Of a DNA stretch of 55,133 nucleotides, positions 1-8,600 are shown one piece after another; position 1 is the stretch's first letter; every line of letters starts with the position of its first letter. This DNA is from Ruminococcus sp. (GTDB taxonomy: Bacteria > Bacillota > Clostridia > Oscillospirales > Ruminococcaceae). The notes under the pieces are model-generated. The model did no database searches. It worked only from the letters and a program-made list of their open reading frames with translations, and was not told the DNA's origin. Both the position numbers and the translations under genes were made by a program. Where the stretch lies: assembly GCF_016287535.1 (NCBI RefSeq), contig NZ_JAEFAJ010000017.1, forward strand, positions 1 through 55,133, in the 5' to 3' direction.

Positions 1-45
1 ATGCACACGGAGCTGCAAAATTTCAGTTACATCTGTTTTCTGTAG

Positions 46-93
46 GTAAGAGAAAAGCCTGTACTTCGGTGTTTTCCTCGAAATACAGGCTTT
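46..93 (-). terminator. Rho-independent terminator after tRNA-Trp
   Basis: On the minus strand a 10-bp perfect stem (arms 84-93 and 54-63, AAAGCCTGTA type) is followed by a T-rich tract (TTTTCTCTT). It lies 8 nt past the tRNA 3' end, so it ends that transcript. Confidence 0.8.
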
Positions 94-100
94 ATCGTTT

Positions 101-176
101 TGGCAGGGGCAGAAGGACTTGAACCCTCGGCACGCGGTTTTGGAGACCGCTGCTCTACCAACTGAGCTATACCCCT
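101..176 (-). tRNA. tRNA-Trp (anticodon CCA)
   Basis: The minus strand folds as a standard tRNA cloverleaf. The acceptor stem is AGGGGTA paired with TGCCCCT (one G-T pair), the discriminator base is G, and the terminal CCA is encoded at 101-103. The anticodon arm is GCGGT-CTCCAAA-ACCGC, giving anticodon CCA for the UGG tryptophan codon. The T-arm has the expected GGTTCAAGTCC. A consensus promoter precedes it and a terminator follows, so it is a single-gene unit. Confidence 0.97.
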
Positions 177-210
177 ATTAACAAATGTATTTTATCAATG
201 CAACATAATA

Positions 211-239
211 ATTATATCAAAAGAGCAGCAAGCTGTCAA
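211..239 (-). promoter_or_regulatory. SigA-type promoter of tRNA-Trp
   Basis: Minus strand: TTGACA (239-234), 17-bp spacer, TATAAT (216-211), a perfect match to the vegetative consensus, about 35 nt before the tRNA. Confidence 0.85.
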
Positions 240-360
240 TACATTTGAGAAATATTTATTTTTTAACTTATTCAGACTGTTTTTTTATGCATAACTGATT
301 CAAAGCATTACAATGTATTGTCCTATAAGGACCGATAATAATAAAGACTATATTCCCATA

Positions 361-789
361 TTATTCTGCGGCAATTTTTAGTGCCTTGAGAACTTTCTTC
401 TGTACAGGGAACCTCTCCCTGCGAGGACAATTCTTGTCATACAACTCATAAACTGCGGAGGCGTCCTCCCTGGAAAGTATATCTATCAGTTCAAACGTGA
501 AGCCATGTACCGCATTCATGAGCCAATAAGCGCTTAAATATTCCTTATTTTCTTTCTGAACGCTGTAAATATATGAAAGGACTTCTCTTATCTCTGCAGA
601 AGCAGGCTTTGAAACCGCATATTCCTTCAGGAGTTTTTCCAGTTTATCTGAAAAGCATTCATGGCATGGATCATCAGATATCTTCTTACCCATACCAAAC
701 AGCCCGTCACCGATTTTTTTCTCTTTTTCAAGCTTTTGCACCTGCGCTATATATTCGCCATAAAGCTCCTTTACCTTATCCAAAATCAC
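361..789 (-). CDS. Conserved-looking hypothetical protein, 142 aa
   Basis: I do not recognise this family. The product is soluble, charged and probably mostly helical, with no signal peptide or membrane segment. It has four cysteines, including a DPCHEC motif near residue 41 that could bind metal or form a disulfide. It lies 14 bp after the small membrane protein gene at 804-1139 and reads the same way, so the two are probably co-transcribed, possibly by read-through from the sugar ABC operon. The start at 789 follows a GGGGAG-like ribosome site within the gap. The opposite-strand frame across it is a shadow. Confidence 0.6.
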   Translation of the reverse strand: MILDKVKELYGEYIAQVQKLEKEKKIGDGLFGMGKKISDDPCHECFSDKLEKLLKEYAVSKPASAEIREVLSYIYSVQKENKEYLSAYWLMNAVHGFTFELIDILSREDASAVYELYDKNCPRRERFPVQKKVLKALKIAAE

Positions 790-803
790 AGGCTTCTCCC
801 CTT

Positions 804-1139
804 TCAGACAGTCCCTCTTTCAGATCCATTGCTTTCCGCACTGTCCTCTTCCTCAACCGTTTCCGCTTCGACAATTTCATCATCAGCCGAATGATCATCT
901 TTTATCCTGGCTTCATCAAGGTCAGTAAGGAACCGTTTTCTCGAATAGATAATAAACGCTATAGCTGCTGCCATAAAAACACCGCCGATTATCCAGCACA
1001 CTGTCCTGCTCATTGAGGTATCCTCAGCAGATGATATCTTAAAGGCAATCCAGCATATATAAACAGCTACTACCATTCTCAGAACAACAGCCTTACAAGC
1101 TCTTGAGCGCTTTTCTTCATCATATTTTACCTGATTCAT
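804..1139 (-). CDS. Small two-helix membrane protein, unknown function, 111 aa
   Basis: Two hydrophobic segments are visible, about residues 17-37 and 48-66, separated by a short polar turn. An acidic, glutamate-rich cytoplasmic tail makes up the last third, and the N-terminus is basic. No family is recognised. It sits 77 bp after the sugar permease gene with a hairpin between them, and 14 bp before the 142-aa gene. It could be a late gene of the sugar operon or part of a separate two-gene unit. Confidence 0.6.
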   Translation of the reverse strand: MNQVKYDEEKRSRACKAVVLRMVVAVYICWIAFKISSAEDTSMSRTVCWIIGGVFMAAAIAFIIYSRKRFLTDLDEARIKDDHSADDEIVEAETVEEEDSAESNGSERGTV

Positions 1140-1171
1140 AACTTATATCCTCTCGCATATTTATACATATT

Positions 1172-1206
1172 ACGGCCCGGAGTTCCCCATGACAACTCCG
1201 AGCCGT
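1172..1206 (-). terminator. Intergenic hairpin after the sugar permease gene
   Basis: A 13-bp stem with one G-U pair (arms 1194-1206 and 1172-1184) lies just after the permease stop. It has no U tract afterwards. It could be a processing or 3'-end stabilising hairpin, or a weak terminator that partly separates the two small genes from the ABC operon. Confidence 0.5.
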
Positions 1207-1216
1207 ATTCTTATTT

Positions 1217-2398
1217 TTAACCTGCCTTACCGGTCTTTTTATTTGATACAACATCAAAGATAACAGCTATAAGAAGAACTGCACCCTTGACTACATACTG
1301 CCAGTTGTTGTCAAGACCTTTGATTGACATACCCTGGTTGATAACACCGAGGAGTATAGCTCCGACTACAACGCCTCCTACTGTACCGCTTCCGCCGTAT
1401 GCAGAAGCTCCGCCTATGAAGCATGAGCCGATAGCGTCCATTTCAAAGGAGTTACCTGTATCGCCGTTTACAGAGCCTACACGTGCCGCAACAAGGAGTC
1501 CCGAAAGACCTGCGAGGAGCGACATTGAAGTATAAGCCATGAAGTATACCTTATTTGTATTGATACCTGAGAGCTTTGTAGCCTTCTCGTTTCCGCCGAC
1601 TGCGTAGAAGTAACGTCCGAAAGCAGTCTTGGAAGTAATGAATGCATAGATAAATACTATTGCGAGCACCCATATAGCCATTACAGGTATACCCTTATAA
1701 TGTGCAAGCTTCCATGTGTAAGCAAGCACAAGAGCGTCTATCACAATTATCTTTGCGAACTGAGATATGACAGATGCCTGCTTATAGCCCTTCTTAGTTT
1801 TCTTGATACGGTTAAGAACAGTAATCACCACAAGAACGGCTGCGATGATTATACCAAGGATAAAAGCCGACCACTTTACCTTCTGCGTGTCAACTGACGG
1901 TATCTCGATATAAGAAGCGAAGATATCAAGGAACCTCTTACCTACAGAACCCTCTGACTGAGTTATGGCTATAGTCTTTGAATCCAGTATCGCACGTCCG
2001 AAGCCTCTGAACAGGAACATTCCCGCGAGGGTACAGATAAAGGGCGGTATGTGTATATAACCGATCCAGAAGCCCTGCCACATACCGATGATACAAGCGA
2101 ATACAAGGCAAAGCAATATAACGATTATCGGATTCATATTATGATTTGTCAGCATCTTAGCGGCTATAGCGCCTATCAGGCAGACCGTCGAGCCGACCGA
2201 AAGGTCGATATTACCGCCTGTGAGGATACACATGAGCATACCGCAGGCAAGCACCAGAACATATGCGTTCTGTATCAGAAGATTTGAAAGGTTCTGGGGA
2301 TAAAGAAGTCTCTTGTCCGTCCACCAGGCGAAGAATATAAATACCACGACCAGAGCAATGACCATGGTGTATTTTTTTATGAATGTTTTAACGTTCAT
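1217..2398 (-). CDS. mmsB: Sugar ABC transporter permease (MmsB/GguB type)
   Basis: This is the inner-membrane permease of a CUT2-family monosaccharide importer. The 393-residue product has about ten hydrophobic segments. It contains the family signature GGNIDLSVGS near residues 61-70 and the downstream GGNEKATKLSGI and IGGASAYGGSGTVGG stretches typical of RbsC/XylH/MmsB proteins. It is longer than RbsC because of an extra membrane segment region near residues 195-235, as in the multiple-sugar (GguB) group. The gene is 19 bp after the ATPase gene and is the third gene of the operon with binding protein and ATPase. The substrate cannot be read from sequence; arabinose, xylose, galactose or glucose are all possible for this group. 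Confidence 0.92.
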   Translation of the reverse strand: MNVKTFIKKYTMVIALVVVFIFFAWWTDKRLLYPQNLSNLLIQNAYVLVLACGMLMCILTGGNIDLSVGSTVCLIGAIAAKMLTNHNMNPIIVILLCLVFACIIGMWQGFWIGYIHIPPFICTLAGMFLFRGFGRAILDSKTIAITQSEGSVGKRFLDIFASYIEIPSVDTQKVKWSAFILGIIIAAVLVVITVLNRIKKTKKGYKQASVISQFAKIIVIDALVLAYTWKLAHYKGIPVMAIWVLAIVFIYAFITSKTAFGRYFYAVGGNEKATKLSGINTNKVYFMAYTSMSLLAGLSGLLVAARVGSVNGDTGNSFEMDAIGSCFIGGASAYGGSGTVGGVVVGAILLGVINQGMSIKGLDNNWQYVVKGAVLLIAVIFDVVSNKKTGKAG

Positions 2399-2417
2399 AG
2401 TTAACTCCTTAGATCAT

Positions 2418-3953
2418 TTATTTTTTGTCGGACTGGAGGATAGCAGACATTATCTTTTCCTGCGTCGCTTCCGAAGCAGGCATCTCCGCCACCATCTTGC
2501 CCTCGTTCATAACGTATATACGGTCGCACATACCGAGCAGTTCAGGCATCTCCGAGGATATCATTATAACTGATTTTCCCTGTGCCACAAGGTCGTTCAT
2601 TATGCAGTAAATCTCATACTTTGCACCAACGTCGATACCTCTTGTGGGCTCGTCAAGGATAAGCACCTCAGGATCGGCGAACATCCATTTGGAGAGCAGT
2701 ACCTTCTGCTGATTTCCTCCTGAAAGGTTGCCTACAGCCTGCTGGACAGAAGGCGTCTTTGTACGCAGCTTTTCCTTATAGTCCTCTGCGACAGCGTTTT
2801 CCTTGTTGACATCTACGATACCTTTTTTGCACACCTTTTCAAGACGGGACAGCGTAATATTCTGGGCAATGCTCTCTTCAAGGATAAGACCGTTGCCCTT
2901 TCTGTCCTCGGTAACGTATGCAAGACCTGCCTCTATAGCGTCACGGACGTTCCTGAGATTCTTTTCATTTCCGTCGATCTTCAGGTCACCGCTTATATTG
3001 GTACCGTATGACCTTCCGAAGATAGACATTGCGAGCTCAGTACGTCCTGCACCCTGCAGGCCGGAAAAACCGACTATCTCGCCGCGGTGGACGTTGAACG
3101 ATACATTGTCAACGACTTTTTTCTCATTATATATCGGATGGTGAACGCTCCAGTTCTTTACCTCCATGCCGACCTTGTCGCTTACATTATGCTCACGGGA
3201 AGGATAACGGTCGCTGAGTTCACGGCCTACCATTCCGCGTATGATACGTGCTTCGTCGATATTATGACCTTCATTGTCAATGGTCTCGATAGTTGAACCG
3301 TCACGAAGAACTGTTATCTTATCGGCAACATATGAGATCTCATTGAGCTTATGTGAAATGATTATCGAAGTCATACCGTCCTTCTTGAAGCCGAGAAGGA
3401 GATCAAGGAGCATTTTTGAATCCTCTTCATTGAGGGAGGATGTCGGCTCGTCAAGTATAAGCAGCTTTACATTCTTGCTGAGCGCCTTGGCTATCTCAAC
3501 AAGCTGCTGCTTGCCGGTACCGATATCCTTTATCAGAGTAGTCGCCTCTTCTTTAAGACCGACCTGCTTCATATGCTCTCCTGCTTCGTAGTAAGTCTTG
3601 TCCCAGTCTATACCGAAACGGCCCTTGCGCTCGTTTCCGAGGAACATATTCTCACCTATGGAAAGCTCCGGGATAAGCGCAAGCTCCTGATGTATGATTA
3701 CTATTCCCTTTTCCTCGCTGTCATGCAGCGTTTTGAACTGGCAAACCTCGCCGTTATAAACAATATCACCGGAATATGTTCCGAAAGGATATGTGCCGCT
3801 GAGTACGTTCATAAGTGTAGACTTGCCGGCACCATTCTCGCCGACGAGAGCGTGTATCTCTCCGGGCTTCACCTGAAGATTAACATTATCAAGGGCTTTT
3901 ACACCGGGGAATTCCTTAGTGATATTTTTCATTTCGAGAATAAATTCTGCCAA
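2418..3953 (-). CDS. mmsA: Sugar ABC transporter ATPase, tandem nucleotide-binding domains (MmsA/GguA type)
   Basis: The 511-residue protein energises the CUT2 sugar importer on the cytoplasmic face. It has two ABC domains in one chain. Domain 1 carries Walker [10 protein letters not shown] (about residues 38-46) and Walker [13 protein letters not shown]. Domain 2 carries a degenerate Walker A ([10 protein letters not shown]), the signature LSGGNQQKV and Walker [14 protein letters not shown]. This pattern, with an altered second P-loop, is normal for RbsA/XylG/MmsA ATPases. The start at 3953 has an AAGGAGGG-type site upstream. It is the middle gene of the operon, separated from the binding-protein gene by 142 bp containing a hairpin. 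Confidence 0.95.
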   Translation of the reverse strand: MAEFILEMKNITKEFPGVKALDNVNLQVKPGEIHALVGENGAGKSTLMNVLSGTYPFGTYSGDIVYNGEVCQFKTLHDSEEKGIVIIHQELALIPELSIGENMFLGNERKGRFGIDWDKTYYEAGEHMKQVGLKEEATTLIKDIGTGKQQLVEIAKALSKNVKLLILDEPTSSLNEEDSKMLLDLLLGFKKDGMTSIIISHKLNEISYVADKITVLRDGSTIETIDNEGHNIDEARIIRGMVGRELSDRYPSREHNVSDKVGMEVKNWSVHHPIYNEKKVVDNVSFNVHRGEIVGFSGLQGAGRTELAMSIFGRSYGTNISGDLKIDGNEKNLRNVRDAIEAGLAYVTEDRKGNGLILEESIAQNITLSRLEKVCKKGIVDVNKENAVAEDYKEKLRTKTPSVQQAVGNLSGGNQQKVLLSKWMFADPEVLILDEPTRGIDVGAKYEIYCIMNDLVAQGKSVIMISSEMPELLGMCDRIYVMNEGKMVAEMPASEATQEKIMSAILQSDKK

Positions 3954-4036
3954 TTATATCCCTCCTTTACCATGTCTGACAAGCTTTTCGCAGCTTGATA
4001 CAGGAAATATTTCCCGAATGCGCCTATTTCATTCAG

Positions 4037-4068
4037 AAAAAGGGGCAGACTTCAGCCGCCCCCCTTTT
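4037..4068 (-). terminator. Partial terminator between binding-protein and ATPase genes
   Basis: On the minus strand an AAAAGGGG / CCCCTTTTT stem encloses a GC-rich loop and runs into T residues. Such hairpins after the first gene of binding-protein ABC operons commonly let only a fraction of transcripts continue, so that binding protein outnumbers the transporter. That role here is inferred. Confidence 0.6.
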
Positions 4069-4095
4069 CAGACATTATTCTTTTTTATTGTTCAA

Positions 4096-5301
4096 TCAGG
4101 TTGTTGAAGCTGTTGACTCAAGGTACTTGTTGCTGCTGTCCCACTTGTAAAGACCTGTATCTACAAGCTTATCCAGTGAATCCTTTGTGATTACATAAGG
4201 AACGAGGAGGTATGAAGGAACGACCTTGACCTTGTTGTCATATGTTGTTGTATCAAATGTAGCTTCAGCAGAGAGGCTGAGGTTTCCGTCAGGTGTCTGA
4301 CCGGAAAGGATAGCCTTTGCAACGTCAAGTGTAACGCCTGCTTCATCGCTTACGTTCTTGTATACTGTCATCGACTGCTTGCCGTCAACGATGTTCTGGA
4401 GGTTGGCGATATCGCCGTCCTGACCTGTTACGATAGGTGCATTGCTTCCGCCGTAGTCCTGAGTGATAGCCTGAGCTACACCAAGAGCTGTGGAGTCGTT
4501 TGAGCAGAGAGCAACGTCGAGCTGTGTACCGTCTGAATAATATGAAGCAAGAGTGTTCTGCATATTCTCAAAAGCCTTGTCTGTAGACCATGTAGGAGTT
4601 GCAACCTGCTCGAATGTGGTCTTGCCTGAAGGAACCTTGAGCTTGCCTTCGTCAATATAGGGCTTGAGAACGTCGAATGCTCCGTTGAAGAAGAAGCCTG
4701 CGTTATTGTCTGCAGGGTCACCTGCTGTGAACTCTATATTGAAAGGACCAGCCTCGCTGTCAAGCTTGAGTGCGTCGCGTACATACTCACCCTGGAGCTT
4801 ACCAACTGTATAGTTATCGAATGATACATAGTATGAAACAGCGTCTGTATTCATGATAAGACGGTCATAAGCGATAACAGGGATATCTGCTGCCTTAGCG
4901 TCAGCGAGTGTCTGAGAGAGAGTCTCACCGTCGATAGCAGCGATAAGAAGAAGGTCTACCTTATCAGCGATCATTGACTGGATATCGTTGTTCTGCTGCT
5001 CTGTTTTATTATCTGAGTACTTCAGGTCAACCTTATAGCCTGCATCCTCGAACTGAGCCTTGAGGTATTCACCGTCACGGTTCCAGCGTTCGAGAGACTT
5101 TGTAGGCATAGCGATTCCGACTGTCTTGGAGCCGCTGCTGCTTTCTTCAGCCTTTGTGGTAGTTTCGTCAGCCTTGGCTGTTGTGGTTGTTTTGGTTCCG
5201 TTGTTGCTGCTGCCATTGTCTGTTGTGGTTGAATTGTCACCACATGAAGCCAGTGTGCCCAACATAACCATAGTAGAGAGTACTGCAATAAACTTTTTCA
5301 T
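4096..5301 (-). CDS. chvE: Sugar-binding lipoprotein (ChvE/MmsE type)
   Basis: The 401-residue extracellular binding protein delivers sugar to the MmsA/MmsB transporter. The signal peptide ends in a lipobox (L-A-S-Cys20). A low-complexity Asn/Thr/Ser linker (about residues 22-60) follows, then a periplasmic-binding-protein type I fold. The VGIAMPTKSLERWNRDGE start and the SNDSTALGVAQAI and GQDGDIANLQNI motifs are those of the ChvE/xylose-binding group. It is the first gene of the operon, with an AAGGAGGA site before ATG 5301, a perfect promoter upstream and a partial terminator downstream. Confidence 0.93.
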   Translation of the reverse strand: MKKFIAVLSTMVMLGTLASCGDNSTTTDNGSSNNGTKTTTTAKADETTTKAEESSSGSKTVGIAMPTKSLERWNRDGEYLKAQFEDAGYKVDLKYSDNKTEQQNNDIQSMIADKVDLLLIAAIDGETLSQTLADAKAADIPVIAYDRLIMNTDAVSYYVSFDNYTVGKLQGEYVRDALKLDSEAGPFNIEFTAGDPADNNAGFFFNGAFDVLKPYIDEGKLKVPSGKTTFEQVATPTWSTDKAFENMQNTLASYYSDGTQLDVALCSNDSTALGVAQAITQDYGGSNAPIVTGQDGDIANLQNIVDGKQSMTVYKNVSDEAGVTLDVAKAILSGQTPDGNLSLSAEATFDTTTYDNKVKVVPSYLLVPYVITKDSLDKLVDTGLYKWDSSNKYLESTASTT

Positions 5302-5370
5302 TAGATTTTCCTCCTTAAATGTTAAAATTAATATGTGAAAAAATTGTTGCCATACATTAACAAATAACTT

Positions 5371-5387
5371 ATACTAATACTTAGTAT
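5371..5387. promoter_or_regulatory. Inverted repeat at the sugar-operon start site (candidate operator)
   Basis: ATACTAA-TAC-TTAGTAT: perfect 7-bp arms with a 3-bp centre, beginning inside the -10 element and covering the expected transcription start. The position suits a repressor that blocks initiation. No cognate regulator gene is adjacent. Confidence 0.45.
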
Positions 5388-5414
5388 TCTACACAATTTT
5401 GCCTCTCATGTCAA
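5386..5414 (-). promoter_or_regulatory. Promoter of the sugar ABC operon
   Basis: Minus strand: TTGACA (5414-5409), exactly 17 bp, TAGAAT (5391-5386), about 85 nt before the binding-protein start codon. Confidence 0.82.
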
Positions 5415-5588
5415 TACGTTATATGTTATCTTTGGTGGATTGTATAATACAGCAGTAATAATTATGTACAAAATGCCAATTGACTATCCCTGAGATATCA
5501 CTTTTGTGCCATTTTTTAATAAACCGAACATAAATAATCCACTGAAAACATATCTGCGCCGTAGTTTTTGCTGTTTCGTCATCTGCAA

Positions 5589-5622
5589 CAAAGAAAGAGA
5601 TCCGGACACACGTCCGGACCTC
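5589..5622 (-). terminator. Terminator of the kinase/cohesin/Ig-protein operon
   Basis: An 11-bp stem (5612-5622 with 5597-5607, one G-U pair), 4-nt loop, then a T-rich tail TTTCTTTG on the minus strand, 8 nt after the giant gene's stop codon. Confidence 0.75.
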
Positions 5623-5629
5623 TCACAGA

Positions 5630-8600
5630 TCAATAAAGTCTCTTTTTCCTTCTTCTTATCAGTACTGCAGCACCACCTGCAAGCAGAGCAGCAGCTCCGC
5701 AGCACACCTTGAACCATGTCTTGTGAATAAGTATCCTCATCCCGCTTGTGGTAACAAGAATATTTTTGTAATTGAATTCACGCTCATTGTCAGCCATGTC
5801 CGTAAGGACAACTCTTACGTCATGGGCGTGGCTCGCGTTGGATATTTCAAATGAGCACTCGTCACCGTAATAGCTTCTTCTGATCTCCTTGCCGTCGATA
5901 TATACCTTTACATTCTTTAGCATGATATTATCCGATACAGCAAGACGCGCGGTAATGCTTTCATTCTTGTAAGCTGTATTCTCGGAGAAATTAAGCGGTA
6001 TGCACAGAGGCTGAGTCTTGTCGATGTAGAACTCGACATCAGCGTCCTTTTTATCGGAATTGCTTATATTGATATTGCCTGCCTCGTCCCTTGAATGTAT
6101 GGAAACTGAATATTTTGCGTCCTTTTCAAAGTTCTTGGCGAATACAGTATATGTATACTCCGACCACTCATCATCTCCGCCGCAGTATTTTACGCTGTAA
6201 TCCTCGCCTTCCTTCAGCTCAACCATGTCCGAATCCTTTGTGATGAAAACGCTCTGGTGAGCCGCATGGGCGTCGGGATTGCGCTCAACGATCACGATAT
6301 CCTGTTCTCTGGAAATAAATCTTCCGCGAATGCTTCTTGTATCCTGATCTATCTCAAATACCGAACCGTACCTGTTTACTGAGAACCTGAAATCCTTCTC
6401 TATCTTGTTATCGGCGTTATCCCTGGCACTTGCTTTTACCTTGTAGATATCATCATTTTCTTCATCATCGGGGATATTGTCAAAAACGTACTCATATCCG
6501 CCGGAGACCTCGTTAAGCTTTCCTCCGAGGTCAATGTTATCGCCGCGGTTTGCGCCGTCTACCTTTACCTTTATGCTGTCCTTGTTGATATTTGTATCCT
6601 CAAAGGCGATACGGGGTCTTATCTCAGAACCGTTGTAGGATCTCTGCACCTCTCCCGCATCTATCGAAGGCTTCGCCGTATCGACACAGAATCTGCCCGT
6701 GTAGGTCTCAAGAGGATTTCCGGCTTTGTCCTTACCGGATATCCTTACGACATACTCGCCGTCCTTATCAAAATAAACTGATGAGGTGCTTTCCCTGCCC
6801 GCTGTCTGCCACGAAGAAAAAGCAGGGAATCCGTCAGTACCGCCGTTATAAGTGCCGCTTACCTCTATCAGCTGCGGATCGAAGTTGCTGTCGGTGATCG
6901 TGAATACTGCCCTGACAGCCTGATTGTAGTAATGATCGTTGGCGATACTGCCATCAAACGCTTCCTTCAGCACAGGCGGTGTCATATCAATGATGAAGCT
7001 CTCATCAACGACATTTGACTCCCAGTCGCACCTGTCGGTGCAGCTTACTTTCATCACATAATCGCCGTCAGTATTGAAATCCCTCACAGCACTGTACACA
7101 GCGCTGTCTGTGCCTTCAACTCCGCCTGTAAGCTTCCATTCGAACTTCTCCTGCACGCCGTTGACAGTGACAGAGACACGTTTCTCGTCGAAATTGCGCT
7201 CATTCACTTCTATTACGGCATGGCGCTCGGAGCTGAATATCTTTTTGCCGGGATCCGCACCGTCTGAAAACTTCACGCTCACCTTCGGAGCAACTTTATC
7301 TATGCTTAGTCCTGCTTCTGTCAGCTCAGCAGTATTTCCGGCATTGTCAGTAAATCTGAGACCGATACTATTACCGTTTGCGTTTTCGGAAACAGTTATT
7401 TCCCGCGCGGCTTCTGTAACGAGCCCGTCGATTATGGCATTTTCCGGTATTTCCCACTCACCGGCACCATCCTGATTGACAACTGTTTCGGAAGAATTTC
7501 CCGGAGCTGACAGTTCTATTCCGGCAATACCCGAAAAACTGTCCTTTACAGTGAGCTTTGCGCTGACGTCTGACCTGTAAAGAGGCTTTCCGTCAGCGTC
7601 GGTATATTTTGTTTCAGGCAGCTCGATCAGAACAGAAGAAGTTTTTCTGTGCATATCATAGCTTTCTGTTATTATGCCGTATGATTCAGCTTCGGAAGAA
7701 ACCTTGGACACATTGCTCTCAGCCTTTGCACGTACCCTGCCCTTGAAATCTGCCGGTATGTTCAGTACAAAGGTATTATTGTGCGGAGTTGCCGAATTAT
7801 CAAAAGTTTCGGTCCTGACAGTATTACCGTCACTGTCAAGGAACGTCACTTCCGCGCTTCTGATACCGGAACTGTGTATTCCCTCGTCAACAACTACCCT
7901 GAGTTCCGTTCCGCCGTTTGCGAAAACGTCATATCTGAAATCGCCGCTGCTTATAATGTTCCTGCCCCTGACACTGATCTCCGTCACCTTTGGCACAGAG
8001 CTGTCAAGGAATATATCCCTGCCTGCGATAACGCTGGTTTTGCCTGCCAGATCGGTGGCAGAAAGCCTGATGTTTATACTGCCGTCTGAGTTCAGCGTAT
8101 GCTCTTCGCCCAGAGGAAGCTCTGTTTCACCGCATATAAGCTTTGCGGTAAAGCCTTCCGCACCTTCACCTTTCGCAAAAACGAGCCGGTAGTCACCGTT
8201 TGCGAGCTTCTCATCGTCGAGACCGTCTGCGGCTGCATCAATAACGGACATCTTACCGTTTATTTCAATATTTAATGCCGCGATACCGGAGCATATCTCA
8301 GGATTTACATCCTTTGCACTTACGGAAAGAATGATATCCGAATATTCGCTGAACCAGGTCTTTGTACCGCCGGCTGTTTCCTCGGTATAGGTCTTTTTAC
8401 TGTCGGAAATATCTTTAATGCCGCATACAGGCTTTTCATTGTCAATGATGAAGTAATACTTTTCACCGTTCTCGCTGCTCTTCCATGAAGACTTATTCTC
8501 CATCATATCCTCGCTGTCAATAATGACAGGTATCTTATCGTTTCTGCCGTTAAGATCACTTTCCGAGATCATGCAGGAGAAGCTTCCGCTGCTGTGGTCG

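Noticed and set aside
573..1016. 147-codon plus-strand frame over the two small genes
   Set aside because: No promoter or ribosome site; composition is that of the complementary strand of the minus-strand genes.
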